This document shows positions 53,174 to 64,000 of a stretch of 64,000 bases of DNA, piece after piece. The notes under the pieces were generated by a model. That model was not told where the DNA came from and did not search any database. It saw nothing but the letters and a program-made list of their open reading frames with translations. How positions within the stretch are numbered: the stretch's first letter is position 1; each line of letters starts with the position of its first letter. A program made the position numbers and the translations under genes. The stretch is from Saccharina japonica (taxonomy: Eukaryota > Sar > Phaeophyceae > Laminariales > Laminariaceae): the NCBI GenBank assembly GCA_008828725.1, contig MEHQ01002867.1, positions 5,681 to 69,680 on the forward strand, written 5' to 3'.

Positions 53174-53800
53174 CTGCCGAAACTAGCATCGTCAGAGGAG
53201 ACAAGAGGAGAGGATAGTCGACAAGTACGTGTGCTACGCGTAGTTAGCGCCGGTTTTGCGTGTCGCGTCTTTGCCTTTGCACGGCATATAAAGCATGAAA
53301 CCGTGGCTGTACACGTGGTCATGTAGTCGCAAGTGTTTCTCTGGAGCTCGAAATACACTGCGGAGGTACGTGTACATATAACCGCACAGGGGGGTGGCAA
53401 ATTTCGATGAGGTTTGAAACCCATGAGGAGCTCTCTACCACATACAAAACAAACGCCTGAGAAAAGTGAAAGGACATTCCTAAACCTGGATGAAGATTCG
53501 TGTGGGTAGCTGTAGACACACGAACCATACCGTAGCCGATGCAAAGGTGCAAAACATATGTGAAATTCAACAAACATTATCAATAGGATCCCAACACGTA
53601 TTGGGCTTTGCTACATATCTTGAGGGACCTCGCCAGCCAGAACAGTTTTATCCCGAAGGTAAAACGCCATAATATGTATTTAATAATTCGAGTCCGCCTG
53701 AAGTTGTCTATTCCAAGCCGGCGGCCATGTCAAACCCTGGTTGGTACGTGGCGAGATCTGCCGTGATAAGACGAGCGTTACACATATGTATTACACTCAC
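53174..53800. other. Probable intron or intergenic stretch
   Basis: Between two minus-strand candidate exons. Other open frames here are overlapping and domain-free. Confidence 0.35.
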
Positions 53801-53902
53801 GAGAAAACCCGTAAGAGACACGAGGTTGGAGAGCACGATCCTCCCGGTCACACCGCGCTCAATCAGCCTGGTGATCGCCTCCTGCCAAGCACCGACAACT
53901 TC
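53801..53902 (-). CDS. Candidate internal exon of a minus-strand gene (102 bp)
   Basis: Acceptor CCAATGCCCTACAG. The 34 codons read EVVGAWQEAITRLIERGVTG, then RIVLSNLVSLTGFL, with donor TTTCTC|GTGAGT. Phase 0 at both ends. An amphipathic helix followed by a GxxGRIVL strand resembles part of a Rossmann-like or periplasmic-binding fold, as inference only. The frame stays open beyond the donor for about 35 codons (VIHMCNARLITADLATYQPG), so a longer exon is possible. Confidence 0.5.
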
Positions 53903-55656
53903 CTGTAGGGCATTGGGAGAAGTGATCGTTCGTCGTGGGGATCATATTCAGATATATAAGCAGAGGAAACGCGGTCGTCGTTCGATATTTGTCGTATGAG
54001 CCGGAAACCGTCTTCCCAGGCCCGGGCGTCTTAAGCGTACCATGGCGAACCACAACCAAACCACCTTCGGTACGTCCTTAACCCGTCTTTCAAGAGAACG
54101 TGCAAGGGTTCGCCAGTGCTGCCATAGCCCGACCGACGAGAATTCGAGATTAATTTTGCCATGGTTGAGCCGTGCTATGGTTGGCCGCATGCTACGGTAG
54201 AGGTGTTCCACATGTCACCCAATAACGGGGCTAAACATAATTTTGAGCGCTTCGGCCGACGCGTAATGCCATTGCCTAAGTTTATATCGAAAAACACAAA
54301 AAACGAAACAACTGAGTAGCTGGTATTCGACGAATTTTGTCAGCTTCTTCATTCTGAGAGAATTATGCCCTACATATTGTTGGAAGGCAAAATGAAAAAC
54401 AATATATGGCGTGCTTTAATGCGTAGTTCCTCAACTGATAAGCATGTCTTAAGACCAAAAAACGTTTATATCGAGACACGCGCTACTCCGAACGATTGCC
54501 ATTGACGAGGGTCCTTAAATGAGCCGATACCCAACAACTGGGGATCCCCCGTATGTTGTTTTCATAGTAGATTAAAACAAATGAGTGTATCATATTTATG
54601 TAAATTGCGTAGTTATACACCCTCAAAGCGGCGTTTTGATCATACTTCGTATGTTGTTTTCCCTTCAATCCTGCCCAAACCTCTCCCGGTATGGGCAAAG
54701 CGTTTTCCTATTTCGGGGCCACCGAATAAGTTATGAGCCTGTTTCCGACCTCGCGTGACAGAGTTCCCGTGACTCCTCCGACGAATAGGCCCGACTTTCG
54801 TGATACCGTGAGTCGTTTTGTGTGACACTACCGCTACTGCCAGCTTCGGTATTTTCTGCTGCCCACCAAATATGAGGACAGTAACAAATATCCTATCCAC
54901 CAGCACGCGTTCTTAGCGAGGGCTACAGCATCGTATCCAGTTATGGTATGTATTTCGTCACTACTGCAGACATCCACCTCAGGGTTGGTTGTTGGGCGGG
55001 CCATATTAGACTATACAGATCTCCTCGGCTGAGGTGCTTCAGAAAACCAGCATACAGTACAATGCGGGCGATTTATGCCGCAATGCGTACGCGACGATGT
55101 TGAACAAATACCCAACCCTGATTGCTCAAGGGAGACATATGGCGTCGGGCGAAGGCCATTTCTGCGGGTTTCGTCTGACTGGCTTACAGTAGCTTTGTCT
55201 GCAAACGACGAGCTTGCTGCACTAAGCTATAGCATGTGTGGCATTGGTCAGTCTGTGAGAATGCAGGTCGCTATTAGCTATGCAATAATGTATCCGCCGA
55301 AAAGCAGGGCCTCCGCTTCCTTGGGCTCTTAGGTGAGTACCCTTTAACACGCAATCGGACCTATGAGCGCTCTTAGCCCGATTAATATATCTGCACCATC
55401 AGGAAGTCGTGTGGAACCTAAACATCGGCTTTCAAATCAACGTACGTTTTATATCGTGGATCGCTGCTGTACAATACAAACAACGCTCGACACGTACGTA
55501 ACTCTACTCCATCGTGCCCGAACAGACAGTTCTGACACACCGTGGCCGTCACGGGACGACACACCAAAGTATTCGATTGACCGAAACACCGACGGCAGAG
55601 GCCTCGGACCTCAAGTCGCACGGTAAACGCTGCTAGTAGTGAGCAGTGCCGCTCAC
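53903..55656. other. Probable intron or intergenic stretch with a MITE B end
   Basis: A family B end (GCATGCTACGGTAGAGGTG) lies near 54187. A minus-strand frame near 54850 (KIPKLAVAVVSHKTTHG) begins after a possible acceptor (GGTGGGCAGCAG) but has no clear donor. Other frames are short. Confidence 0.35.
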
Positions 55657-55818
55657 CCTGATCATCGAACGTAAGCACTGGGATTCCGTCGACGATTTCG
55701 AAGATATTTTCGTACGCGACCGGGTCCATGTAGCCAGCCCCTCCCATGGTGTAGCGAGAAGCCGCGGGCAACACGGCCGATAGATCATTTCCACCAATGG
55801 CGATTATGTGCGCATATT
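55657..55818 (-). CDS. Candidate internal exon of a minus-strand gene (162 bp)
   Basis: Acceptor CCCTTGCGGTTCTTCAG and donor GATCAGG|GTGAGC. It is read in phase 1 at both ends: YAHIIAIGGNDLSAVLPAAS, then RYTMGGAGYMDPVAYENIFE, then IVDGIPVLTFDDQG. The last part resembles the GIPVVTFD strand of type I periplasmic sugar-binding domains, a weak but specific hint. The same frame is open for 187 codons in all (55418-55981), with CxxC pairs on both sides, so a longer unspliced exon is also possible. Confidence 0.5.
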
Positions 55819-56748
55819 CTGAAGAACCGCAAGGGGTGCAACGAAACTGCGGAGGGGCGACCAAGCAAGCAGTTTCGGTTTCAATATCGTGCGTGGGTGA
55901 GCAGGAATGTTCATCGAACCCACCAACCATGAGTCTTGCTGCTGTACGACGTCGATGCCTCGGGACGCTTTCAAGCAGCACAGCATGTTTTCTTGAGACT
56001 ACAAGTGGCTTTCAAACAGCTTCCACAGCTTCTCAGACGACAATGGTAGCAGAGTGTGGCCACAATATGTCGGATCGATGCTGCGCTCCTGATTGAGGAA
56101 TTACATAGTGTCGTTGGAAACCCGTGTGTCTTTCAATCCGTATTCGACATTTGGCACTCAGACCAAGGGATGGTATATCAGGTTAGGCGTAAGCTTAATA
56201 TCTGACTCGAAGTCTAGGGAAGCGAACCATCTCAGACAATATACGCGCACCGCTACCTTTAGACGCGTCTACTGCGTCTTACAGAGAGTTTCATCAGTTT
56301 GATCGAGGACGTCATTGAAGTACCGGGTGACTTGTTCGCTAAGCGTCCGCAAACATAAAATACAGGTACAACCGGTATATAGCGCCGAGAGCGGAGGACG
56401 GGCAGCAAACGCGGGGGACAGGGTTGCCCATTTGTGTTACCATTGACCTTGCTATTCTTATTGTTTCCCCTTCACTAGTCGTAACGCAGTTTCAGAGTCA
56501 CTAGGCTGGTTCTTCTCCCCCACCGCACCACGGCAGCTGTCATTGGTTCAAGCGCGAGAAGGATAAAGCGCTGTCTTCTCGCAGCGACCAACGCCGAAGC
56601 AAAAACCAAAGTAAAACAAGCACCAACCAAATTCGCAGGTGTTATACGGTGGCCCTTCTCGCCATACCGAAGGGACGGCGGTATGATGCTTGGAGGTGAA
56701 TCTTATAGCGGTTGCGAACGGTAAGGTTGCCGTCGCTGAAAAACTTAC
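55819..56748. other. Probable intron or intergenic stretch
   Basis: The upstream part of the 187-codon minus frame (to 55981) includes FRCTPCGSSE. Beyond it there is nothing clear. Confidence 0.35.
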
Positions 56749-56850
56749 CTCTGCGGGAAACTCTTCTCCCTCTCCGGTATACCCCCCGCAGATCTCGCGA
56801 GAGCGAAATGCGTCCGTCACGGTTCCTGCGCTCGTCGCGAAGTTGTATTC
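56749..56850 (-). CDS. Candidate internal exon of a minus-strand gene (102 bp)
   Basis: Acceptor GGTCGAATTGACAG and a consensus donor GCAGAG|GTAAGT, the best donor in the set. The 34 codons read EYNFATSAGTVTDAFRSREI, then CGGYTGEGEEFPAE. Phase 0 at both ends. Short Gly- and Glu-rich loops suggest an exposed region. A plus-strand frame of 103 codons (56690-57001) covers the same bases and is the main alternative. Confidence 0.48.
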
Positions 56851-57067
56851 CTGTCAATTCGACCACACGTCAGAGAAATCCCGCACACCAACAGCAGGGC
56901 GGACGGGGGTCTGGAATCATGAGCCAGTTCAAACAGACACACGTGTTTGGCGGATACGAGAGGGCACGATACGACGTTGGGTTTGCGCCGAAATTCGGTG
57001 ACTGTGATGGGCTTCCCTCGCCACCTGATGAACGACCTGATATCTCCCCTGATTTTCGATTATTAAC

Positions 57068-57385
57068 GTAACCTTGTATTGATGAATGCCTAGCCAATAT
57101 TGGAGTGGTTCGTCGCGCGACATGTACAAGGCGTCAAACCGAGGACAATGTAACACTTAATGTTCCACATAAATGCCAATGACCAGCGCATTTTGTTTGG
57201 TTCATGACATTACTACGTTACCTGGGTAACCTTGTACTTGTGAATGCCTAGCCAATACTGGAGTTGCTCGTCGCGCGACATGTAGAAGGCTTCACACCTA
57301 CAGTTGGGCAATGTGAAACCTAACGTTCCACATAGATGTCGATGATCAGCGCATTTTCTTTTGTTCATGACGATACTACGTTACC
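57068..57385. repeat. Tandem duplication of a 158 bp unit
   Basis: GTAACCTTGTA starts at 57068 and 57226. Both units carry GAATGCCTAGCCAATA, CGTCGCGCGACATGTA and CATGACATTACTACGTTACC-like words. On the minus strand both units can read MSRDEQLQYWLGIHKYK-like peptides, so the unit may derive from an exon. Confidence 0.85.
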
Positions 57386-58298
57386 TGATTTCTAGATATT
57401 GTGGTATCACAGTGCCAGCTCCGACGGTAACTTACCGTACTTACGCCAAGTGTTGCGTCACCCGACCTTGAGGAAGATAAAGGACGGCTCTAGTATACAA
57501 TCGAAGAACATAATGTTAGTCTTATTCAACAGGCGATAATGGCTGTTAACGTCGTTTTGGGGGATCATACCTACCACCTACCACCCTGAGACCTAATAGA
57601 ATTACGAGTTAACGGTGTTGTGCTTAAATCATACTACATCATGCCAATATGTTAGGAAGTTAGCTAGTTGGCGGGTTGTAATCGCAGTGCACGTTTGGCT
57701 GGTAACGTACGGGTCTGGACAAATGCTGTCGTTGTGTTATGGTGCTAGTACAGGTGACGGCCACGGCATAACACTCTGTTTCCGTACCAGAGCCGTCGAG
57801 ATCGTGGAGAAACCTAGCTATAATGCGTTACCTGCACGATTGCTGATATGCATGTCAAACTACGTTGCCGCGTCACGCGATGGGTCCTCCTCGGCTAACA
57901 CTATGTTGGGACGTGGTTTTACCACGGTGTTAGCCCTCATGAAGTACATACGTTTAATCCGAGTGTCACGCTGTCCGTGCTATGCAACGTCTTATTGGAA
58001 TGGTTGTCGTTTTACAATAATGCATACGCGTTTTTTTCTTATCTACATGTAGTCCACTACAAAACCACAGGGTAGGTTGCCTCTACCACCGTAAAGCAGG
58101 GCTCGAACATGCGGAATGTAGTGGAGACGTGTACCAGGTGCCGGGTGGGTACCGTATGTGCCAACAGAGTGAAGCATAAAAAGTTGTTACGCGTCGGTTC
58201 AAGATGATGGAAACACCACCACCACCACCACCAGCTATGAGGTATGCAGGAAATGCCAGCGACATTGGCGGCAGCAGGGGGGCGGGTCGACGACTCAC
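57386..58298. other. Probable intron or intergenic stretch
   Basis: On the minus strand a possible small exon (SRPLSSSRSGDATLG) before GTAAGT lies near 57441-57486, and a frame near 57780-57830 reads FLHDLDGSGTETECYAVAVT. On the plus strand a 145-codon frame (57615-58052) is open. The strand cannot be decided by eye. Confidence 0.35.
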
Positions 58299-58379
58299 AT
58301 CGGGAACGCAGAGATAGGACGGCCAAATGTTTCCATTGGAGGGAGATCCAGGCGCTGGGAGGTACGCCCTGAACTTAGA
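58299..58379 (-). CDS. Candidate internal exon of a minus-strand gene (81 bp)
   Basis: Acceptor CATTTTCATTTCGGCAG with a good pyrimidine run. The 27 codons read SKFRAYLPAPGSPSNGNIWP, then SYLCVPD, with donor CCCGAT|GTGAGT. Phase 0 at both ends. Pro- and Gly-rich with one Cys, probably an exposed loop or linker. It is the most upstream piece found, so earlier exons may lie to the right. Confidence 0.47.
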
Positions 58380-60089
58380 CTGCCGAAATGAAAATGGGGG
58401 AAGAAATATTACGAGTAGATAACTGGCAGTCCACCCAGAAGTGTGTTGGTCGATGTCGTTCGACATAGTGCAGCACGAGTTTCACGCCAACCACGCTATA
58501 GTAAACATCCAGAGAAATAGTAGACACAAACCAGGCCTCCATCAGTGCATACTGTTCTGGAGATCGTTACGGGAAAATCGATCGTGTTATTATTCAACGC
58601 TACTGTATTTACAAACAACGCTAACACGCGAGCTCCGTCAATTCTGCAACGCGGAGACGCACACGCTCTTCATATGATGTGCTTTACATTGACCATTCAT
58701 TGGTCGAGTGCAATGTAGGTGGTGTTTTTTAGTCGATTCTGTTTTAAAAGAGACGAATAATCATGTCAGATAACACACAATACACCACACTGATTCTGTT
58801 TTGAAAGACGAAGAAACCATGCCAGGTAACGCACAACATGACACACCCCTCGGATGGAGCCACAAGCATAGTTGAAAAAAGAAAGGGCGAGTTCAAACTT
58901 CAGTCGGCGTGTCAATATCGAGATTTCGCGAGAGAAGGGAAATTGCTTAGCCATCTACAGTAGTAGTAGTTTCGAAGTAAATCGCCCCGGAATTTCGTCC
59001 CAGGGTGTGTTCTATCTCGCATGTTATGCGGTAGAGCAGCATTGGTCTCGGTTGGCTAGGTCGGCTCATAAATATTTAATGTTCTCGTAGCTCTGGAGAT
59101 ATTTCGTTTTAACATATGTACCCTGTGTGTGGTACATGCATCCTAATATACTGGGTGCGGGAAAGCCATACTTCTCAGTGCCGTTTTCGGCCCACTCTCG
59201 CTCCTTTATCAAGTACGAGCCAAGCGAGCCTATATATCCGTGGGGTGTGACCACGATTAGAGTCTCCAGGAATTGAACCTAATTCAGTACTCTCAAGAAA
59301 ACACTGTCTAAGCATGCAGTCGCCTGCCCGTTTCACACGAATGGGTTAGTTCACACGATGCAAGCAGTGGTCTGAAGGTTCTTCTCGTACGTGTTACGAA
59401 TGCACACTATTAATTATCCAAACCACTAATGTATATTATTAAATGCTGTTAGTCTGTCTGTCTGTTATCATGATCTCGCGATCCAGAGCGCTTCAGCCCA
59501 GCCTTGTCCCATGGATAGGGAGGGTGGGTGCCACAACCAGTGGAATGTCCGGTCTCATGCCCGGCCGAGTCCTGGCCGTCGCGCGCTGATCATCGCCATG
59601 ATCCCAGCAACAGTGACAACGGACGGCAATGTACGGGCCAATTGAACTCTACTTTTATTCACCAATGGTCCTTATATTTTCGTTCAGAATGGTACAGCAC
59701 AGCTCACTCCGAGAACCGTCATCACGTTCTCGCGAAGCTCCCGTTCCAGAGCGTTTCAGTTCCACCTCGCGGCATCGGTAGAGAGAGTGCGAGGCATAAT
59801 GATCGGGACACTGCGTCTCACATCGCGCCGAGTCCTGGCCGTCGCTTGCTGAGCACTGCCGACAGTCGTGGCCGTGTCACAATCCCGAGGAAGACCTGAC
59901 AGCCATGCAGCCAGCCTAGCTGCTGACTAACAATTTTGAATTACAAAATCGGCAGCTAATTGGCTGACCAAATCCATGTCAGACGCCGCTGGATCTTTCT
60001 AGAAGATTGGTGCTGAATAGAACCATCAAGGTTCCACCATATTCCAGGTAAGACAGGGTACCCTCCCCAGATCGTGAACGCCCCTTATC
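58380..60089. other. Stretch with a worn duplication, no supported gene
   Basis: GCCGAGTCCTGGCCGTCGC occurs at about 59561 and 59829 in similar surroundings, marking an old ~268 bp duplication. A 123-codon plus frame covers part of it without domains. Confidence 0.4.
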
Positions 60090-61225
60090 ATTACAACTCC
60101 GACCAACCGGGGACAAAATAGGCGACCCCCCGGGTCAACACCGCCCCGCACGGTATGGAAATCCCACCCACATCGGCTGACAACTGATTGGCTGAGGCTC
60201 ATGGAGCTAGCGGCACACGGGGACGATCGGGTCCAATCCCCTCATCATGAATCCTTCCATGCATGTACATCTTCAAGAACGGGAGGACGAAAACAGACAT
60301 CCCCCGGTTCGATACCGCCGCGTAAGATGTGGAAACCCCAACCCCGCTGGTTGATTAAGGGTTATAGGGCTCATGGAGACAGCCCGCGGCCAGGATGTCC
60401 ACTCGGGCAACGCCGGGGTCCCACCGCACCAGGGGACGACACGCCGGGGTCCCACCGCACTAGGGGACGACAAGGCCACATCCCCTTTTCAGCAATCCTT
60501 CCATACATCAACAACTCCAGCAATCCGGGGACGAAAACAGAGTTCCCCTGGGTCCATACCGCCTCGCATGGTGTGGAAACCCCGCCCCCATCAGCTGATT
60601 GTTGATTGGGCTGGAGTTCATGGAGCCAGCGCGCATCGAGGGTTGCCGCTCGGGGCAGTACCGAGGTCCCGCCGTAGCCGGGGATGATAGTGTCCCATCC
60701 CCGGATCAGACGTCCTTCCATTCATCTACAACTCCAACAATCCGGGGACGAAAACAGAGTTCCCCTGGGTCCATACCGCCTCGCATGGTGTGGAAACCCC
60801 GCCCCCATCAGCTGATTGCTGATTGGGCTGGAGCTCATGGAGCCAGCGCGCATCGAGGGTTGCCCCTCGGGGCAGTACCGAGGTCCCGCCGTAGCCGGGG
60901 ATGATAGTGTCCCATCCCCGGATCAGACGTCCTTCCATTCATCTACAACTTCAACAATCCGGGGACGAAAACAGAGTTCTCCCGGGTCGATACCGCCTCG
61001 CAAGGTGTGGAAACCCCACCCCATCGGCTGATTGCTGATTGGCTGGGGCTTATGGAGCCAGTGCGTGGCTGGAGTTTCCCCTAGGGCCAACGCCGAGGTC
61101 TCGCCGCACCCCGGGATGATAGTGTCCTATCCCCGGATCCGAAATCCTTCCATACACCTACAACTCCAATAATCCGGCGACGAAAACGGATCTCCCCCGG
61201 GTCGATACCGGACCGCACGATGGTT
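60090..61225. repeat. 217 bp satellite, about five units
   Basis: The phrase CCGGGGACGAAAACAGAG recurs at 60525, 60742 and 60959 with exact 217 bp spacing. Worn forms lie near 60107, 60283 and 61174. The unit also carries ACCGCCTCGCATGGTGTGGA and GGGATGATAGTGTCCCATCC. Since 217 is not a multiple of three, the repeated peptides in each frame are not a protein repeat. The central units are nearly identical, suggesting recent homogenisation. Confidence 0.93.
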
Positions 61226-61823
61226 TTTTCATTTCCTGTCAGAGTTATACATCGCACCATACGACTACTGCTGTACCAGGTATGTCATACTACTATTGGA
61301 AATGCAGGGCTAGCGCCACGGGCGGAGCCGTGGCCGTGCCGCTAGTTAATGGAATTCGTCCACGTGCTTTGAAGTTTTACTCCATATCCTGTCTTGGCAT
61401 GCTTCTTCTTAGCTGTGCTAGCCGACCAAGTGGCACCCTCGGGACAATCTTGAAGTCATGATATCGTTGTCGCGGCTCGACGAGGTATCCTGCTGCTTCA
61501 ATGAACATGGGTCCAGCGTTTTTGCTTGATATCTATCGCCACAATCTCGTTCGCCACCTGAAGTTTTCCCTCGTAAAAGCCGGTGAGCCTCCTGTACAGG
61601 CCACGGCCGCATCGCGTGACTCTTACCGCAGGCGAGAACTGCGACGTCTTCACGTGCTCCGTCGCGTGCTCCCATGTCATCTAATTTTGCCCCATACCCT
61701 TGTAGGCTTCCCAGCATATGTCGCAACCAGTTGCAACACTTCCAGCACCAATCAACTGCCATAAATATTGTTCCAAGTGGGCCGTTCGGTCCTGCTGAAC
61801 AAGGATGACTGTTTTGACAGATA
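61226..61823. other. Stretch with no supported gene
   Basis: Overlapping frames on both strands (a 114-codon minus frame and an 87-codon plus frame at about 61420-61764), with no domain or clear splice sites. Confidence 0.4.
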
Positions 61824-62106
61824 CAGTACCGGCCCTCTCACAAGAAACCTGAAATCGAGCTCATCAGGATGGCTTTCTTATTTTGGGCGCGCGCGAAAGC
61901 ACACTTTGTTTCTTTCTTACTTTGGTCCCCGAGAAGACGTTCTCCCTAGTACTGTACTATTAATGGTGTATTTAGCCCAGGCCAGCCACAGGAAGGGGTC
62001 ACTTTCTTAAAGCTTGGGCACTCACTAGGCTGAGAGCTTTCTATTTTTTTCCGTTTCTCACGCTGACTTTCTCGTGAGTTCCTTTCTTATGAGCGGGCCG
62101 GTACTG
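61824..62106 (+). mobile_element. TA-targeting MITE, family A (CCGGCCC subtype), copy 7
   Basis: Starts CAGTACCGGCCCTCTCACAA and ends TTATGAGCGGGCCGGTACTG, flanked by TA on both sides. At 283 bp it is the longest family A copy, and the interior keeps the TTTCTTA spacing of the family. Confidence 0.88.
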
Positions 62107-62540
62107 TACGCTTCCTCTTTACAATTTTACGGACGGGGTGGGAACGCTTGAAGTCTGTTCGCTTGACTTTTTTTCAATATCCAATCAGCACCATTTTTTC
62201 AGGCAAATTATTTTACGTTCGTTCCGTTCCAATGCCCGCAAAGTGAAGTTAAGACACGCTTGCCTTCAGAAAATATGGCGAGCCTGATGTGACAAAGAGG
62301 CAAGTAATCCTCTAACAAACGTACCCACGTGAGGCTCGCGTGTTGGACACCGCCAAGCCCGCCCTTGGCAGGGTAGGGAGAGCACGGGTCGGCGAGCACG
62401 ATGAGGGAGTTTCTGGCCGCCAGGTGGTCCTCGTCGCGAGATATCGCGAAAAGGGCTCAAATCTATGTCTACGAAAAGCTGTCGAGCGCTCTCCGAGCTT
62501 CAGCCTGCAATTTTATACGTACATGTATTTATTTATACAT
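62107..62540. other. Stretch with no supported gene
   Basis: Short frames only. Ends in TTTATTTATACATGTATTTA just before R2. Confidence 0.45.
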
Positions 62541-63345
62541 GTATTTATAGCCAATAAAACTTTGACATTTTAGGTTACCGTAGCAGCGGCAGCAGCAGCT
62601 CGTATCGAGCGACGTTGTGTAGGGGTGTTGACATAATTATTGCTACCATAACATACGTCAAACGGATAGCGTACACAACCAACTAAACGCTAACAGTATG
62701 TTACTGGGCATGTGTGTGTTGAGTTCTTCAGAACGGAACCCAACTGTATCTACGAGCAGGCAAAATGTTTTTAACCACAGCGACGTTTGGGCCGTGTCCC
62801 TAAGACATGCGCTGCCGGTGGTATGCCAGGCCCACCCTCCTACTGATGAGGGGACGAAGAAGCTCTGCTGCTGTAGATATCGTACAGCAGTAGGAGTGGT
62901 GGCAGCTGTGCTACGATAATATCTTTTGTTGTGGACACGTACGAATCACAGGTGCAGATTTTTTGTCTTCAAATTATGCCGAATATCAATACCGCGTCGG
63001 GGAACCTGGAGACACACAACACATTGAGTACATGTACAGAGGGATCAAGGGTTAGAACGACAAGCCGAGCGAACAGCGACGCTGACCCTGGCCTCGAGTG
63101 TCCTATACTGATGCTGCTGTTGCTGCTGTTCTGCTGCGGTTGTTGCTGCTGCCGCCACGGATGCTACTGTTGCTGCTGTATGCTGACGACATGTTTTTCT
63201 TCAAAAATAAATAACCCACACGGCACGTATACGTACGTACATTTAATATTTTCATTCGCGTCGGTTCAGCATAATCAATATACCCCCAGCGTGATGCATT
63301 GCAGATTTGACTACTGCAGGTACCGAGGTCGCGCCTCGTATCCAC
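62541..63345 (+). repeat. Dispersed repeat R2, copy 3 (with internal insert)
   Basis: Begins ATTTATAGCCAATAAAACTT and ends GAGGTCGCGCCTCGTA. Relative to copies 1 and 2 it carries about 215 extra bases (about 62615-62828), part of which are palindromic-array words (TAACAGTATGTTACTGG). At the point where copy 1 holds a MITE it shows the empty site GCTGCTGTATGCTGACG. Confidence 0.85.
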
Positions 63346-63535
63346 TAACTATTATTAACTGTGTTACGGGATGTCAGCCAAATTGAATAACACAGGCAAC
63401 ACATGTTAGATCTCGGGAAGATCTAAAGGGTAATGTACTGTAGTAACATTATGTTGGAACGACTTCGGCCCCAACGGTAACTCAGTAACATCATGCTAGG
63501 CCTGGATATATTATTATGGTAACACAGTACAGGGG
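63346..63535. repeat. Palindromic array following R2 copy 3
   Basis: AACACATGTTAGATCTCGGG, GTAACATTATGTTGGAACGA and TTATTATGGTAACACAGTAC follow R2 in the same order as in the 13.7 and 15.1 kb arrays. Confidence 0.85.
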
Positions 63536-64000
63536 TCCGCATCAGACTTTTCTCCGAAATTTATGAAAAGCTAAAAAAAAAAAAACGTAGAATCACAAAT
63601 AAAAACAAACAGCCCAGAATGAAGATACGTTTCAAAACCAAAGGCATTTTGCCCCACCGATTCGTATGACGAAAAAGAGGCATGCTCGGTAACACAAGGA
63701 ACTGGAGCTCCCTTCTACCCAATCCCGGCGTCATTTGAGCCCTTGTGGCCGGCACACTGCTCTCCGATCTGCCGGCAAGGCTTGTGTCTCCGAGCTGCTG
63801 CAAATCTGCTAATCGCTCGTCCCGAGTACGCCCTCTAACGAAATTAATGGGGCTCGAGCCAGCGTCTTAGCCCAACGAAACCAAGGTTGACATGCACGCC
63901 ACAACCCACAGGGTCATTGTAACGTCGGCCGTTTCCAATTTCGTTGCTTGTATCGTTCGCGGGCTCAATTTCCTCGTACTCGTTCGGTGCAGGTACTGCT
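63533..64000 (+). mobile_element. Possible foldback-related element, left end only
   Basis: GGGGTCCGCATCAGACTTTT breaks the array just as GGGTCCGCATGAAAGTTAGA does at 15431. The first ten bases agree and the rest has diverged. The right end, if any, lies outside the window. The remaining sequence to 64000 shows no supported gene. Confidence 0.5.

Noticed and set aside
60200-60938. Repeated 100-codon frames in the 217 bp satellite
   Set aside because: The unit length is not a multiple of three, so the frames are by-products of the DNA repeat.

Overview
This 64 kb window is eukaryotic genomic DNA and almost entirely accessory. It has mixed base composition, many CAG/CTG triplet runs, small exons with GT/AG borders, a short internal TTAGGG tract, and several families of transposable elements nested in satellite-like arrays. 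I saw no bacterial-type operon and no rRNA, tRNA or CRISPR array. The triplet repeats, the Copia element, the hAT remnant and the exon style fit a stramenopile, perhaps a brown alga; that is inference, not proof.

Layout. 0-3.5 kb: CAG/CTG and CAC tracts, a hairpin-forming array built on ACCTAA/TTAGGT units, and a tandem 482 bp repeat holding GGGCGCCC hairpins. 3.55-10.7 kb: a young Ty1/Copia LTR retrotransposon (a fossil copy with a few breaks) inserted in the next array. 10.7-17 kb: a long array of imperfect palindromes of the type GTAACATTATGTTAC. It alternates with a second repeat (R2) and is interrupted by three TA-targeting MITEs and a 773 bp near-perfect foldback element. 17-35 kb: a second foldback copy cut by an N gap, copies of dispersed repeats C, D and E, a complete 2.6 kb non-autonomous hAT element with an 8 bp target duplication, a 62 bp minisatellite and a 265-285 bp tandem repeat. 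35-43 kb: MITEs, an internal telomeric tract, a hAT transposase remnant, and a GC-rich block ending in a 950 bp N gap. 43-62 kb: lower repeat density, with at least five copies of a 4-bp-TSD MITE (family B), a 217 bp satellite, and a series of small coding-like exons, mostly on the minus strand. 62-64 kb: a third copy of R2 plus palindromic array, ending at another foldback-like terminus.

How the parts relate. The Copia element, the TA MITEs and the foldback all sit inside the palindromic array. This gives natural filled and empty sites. The hAT remnant at 38.8-39.1 kb shows that this transposase superfamily has been present, but its own possible end differs from the ends of the 2.6 kb element. 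The only convincing sign of host coding DNA is a set of six minus-strand segments between 58.4 and 49.1 kb. Each has an AG in front, a GT behind, an open frame and a length divisible by three, which suggests a multi-exon host gene or its decayed copy. I could not assign its product with confidence. Most other open frames are low-complexity or repeat-derived and are not called as genes.
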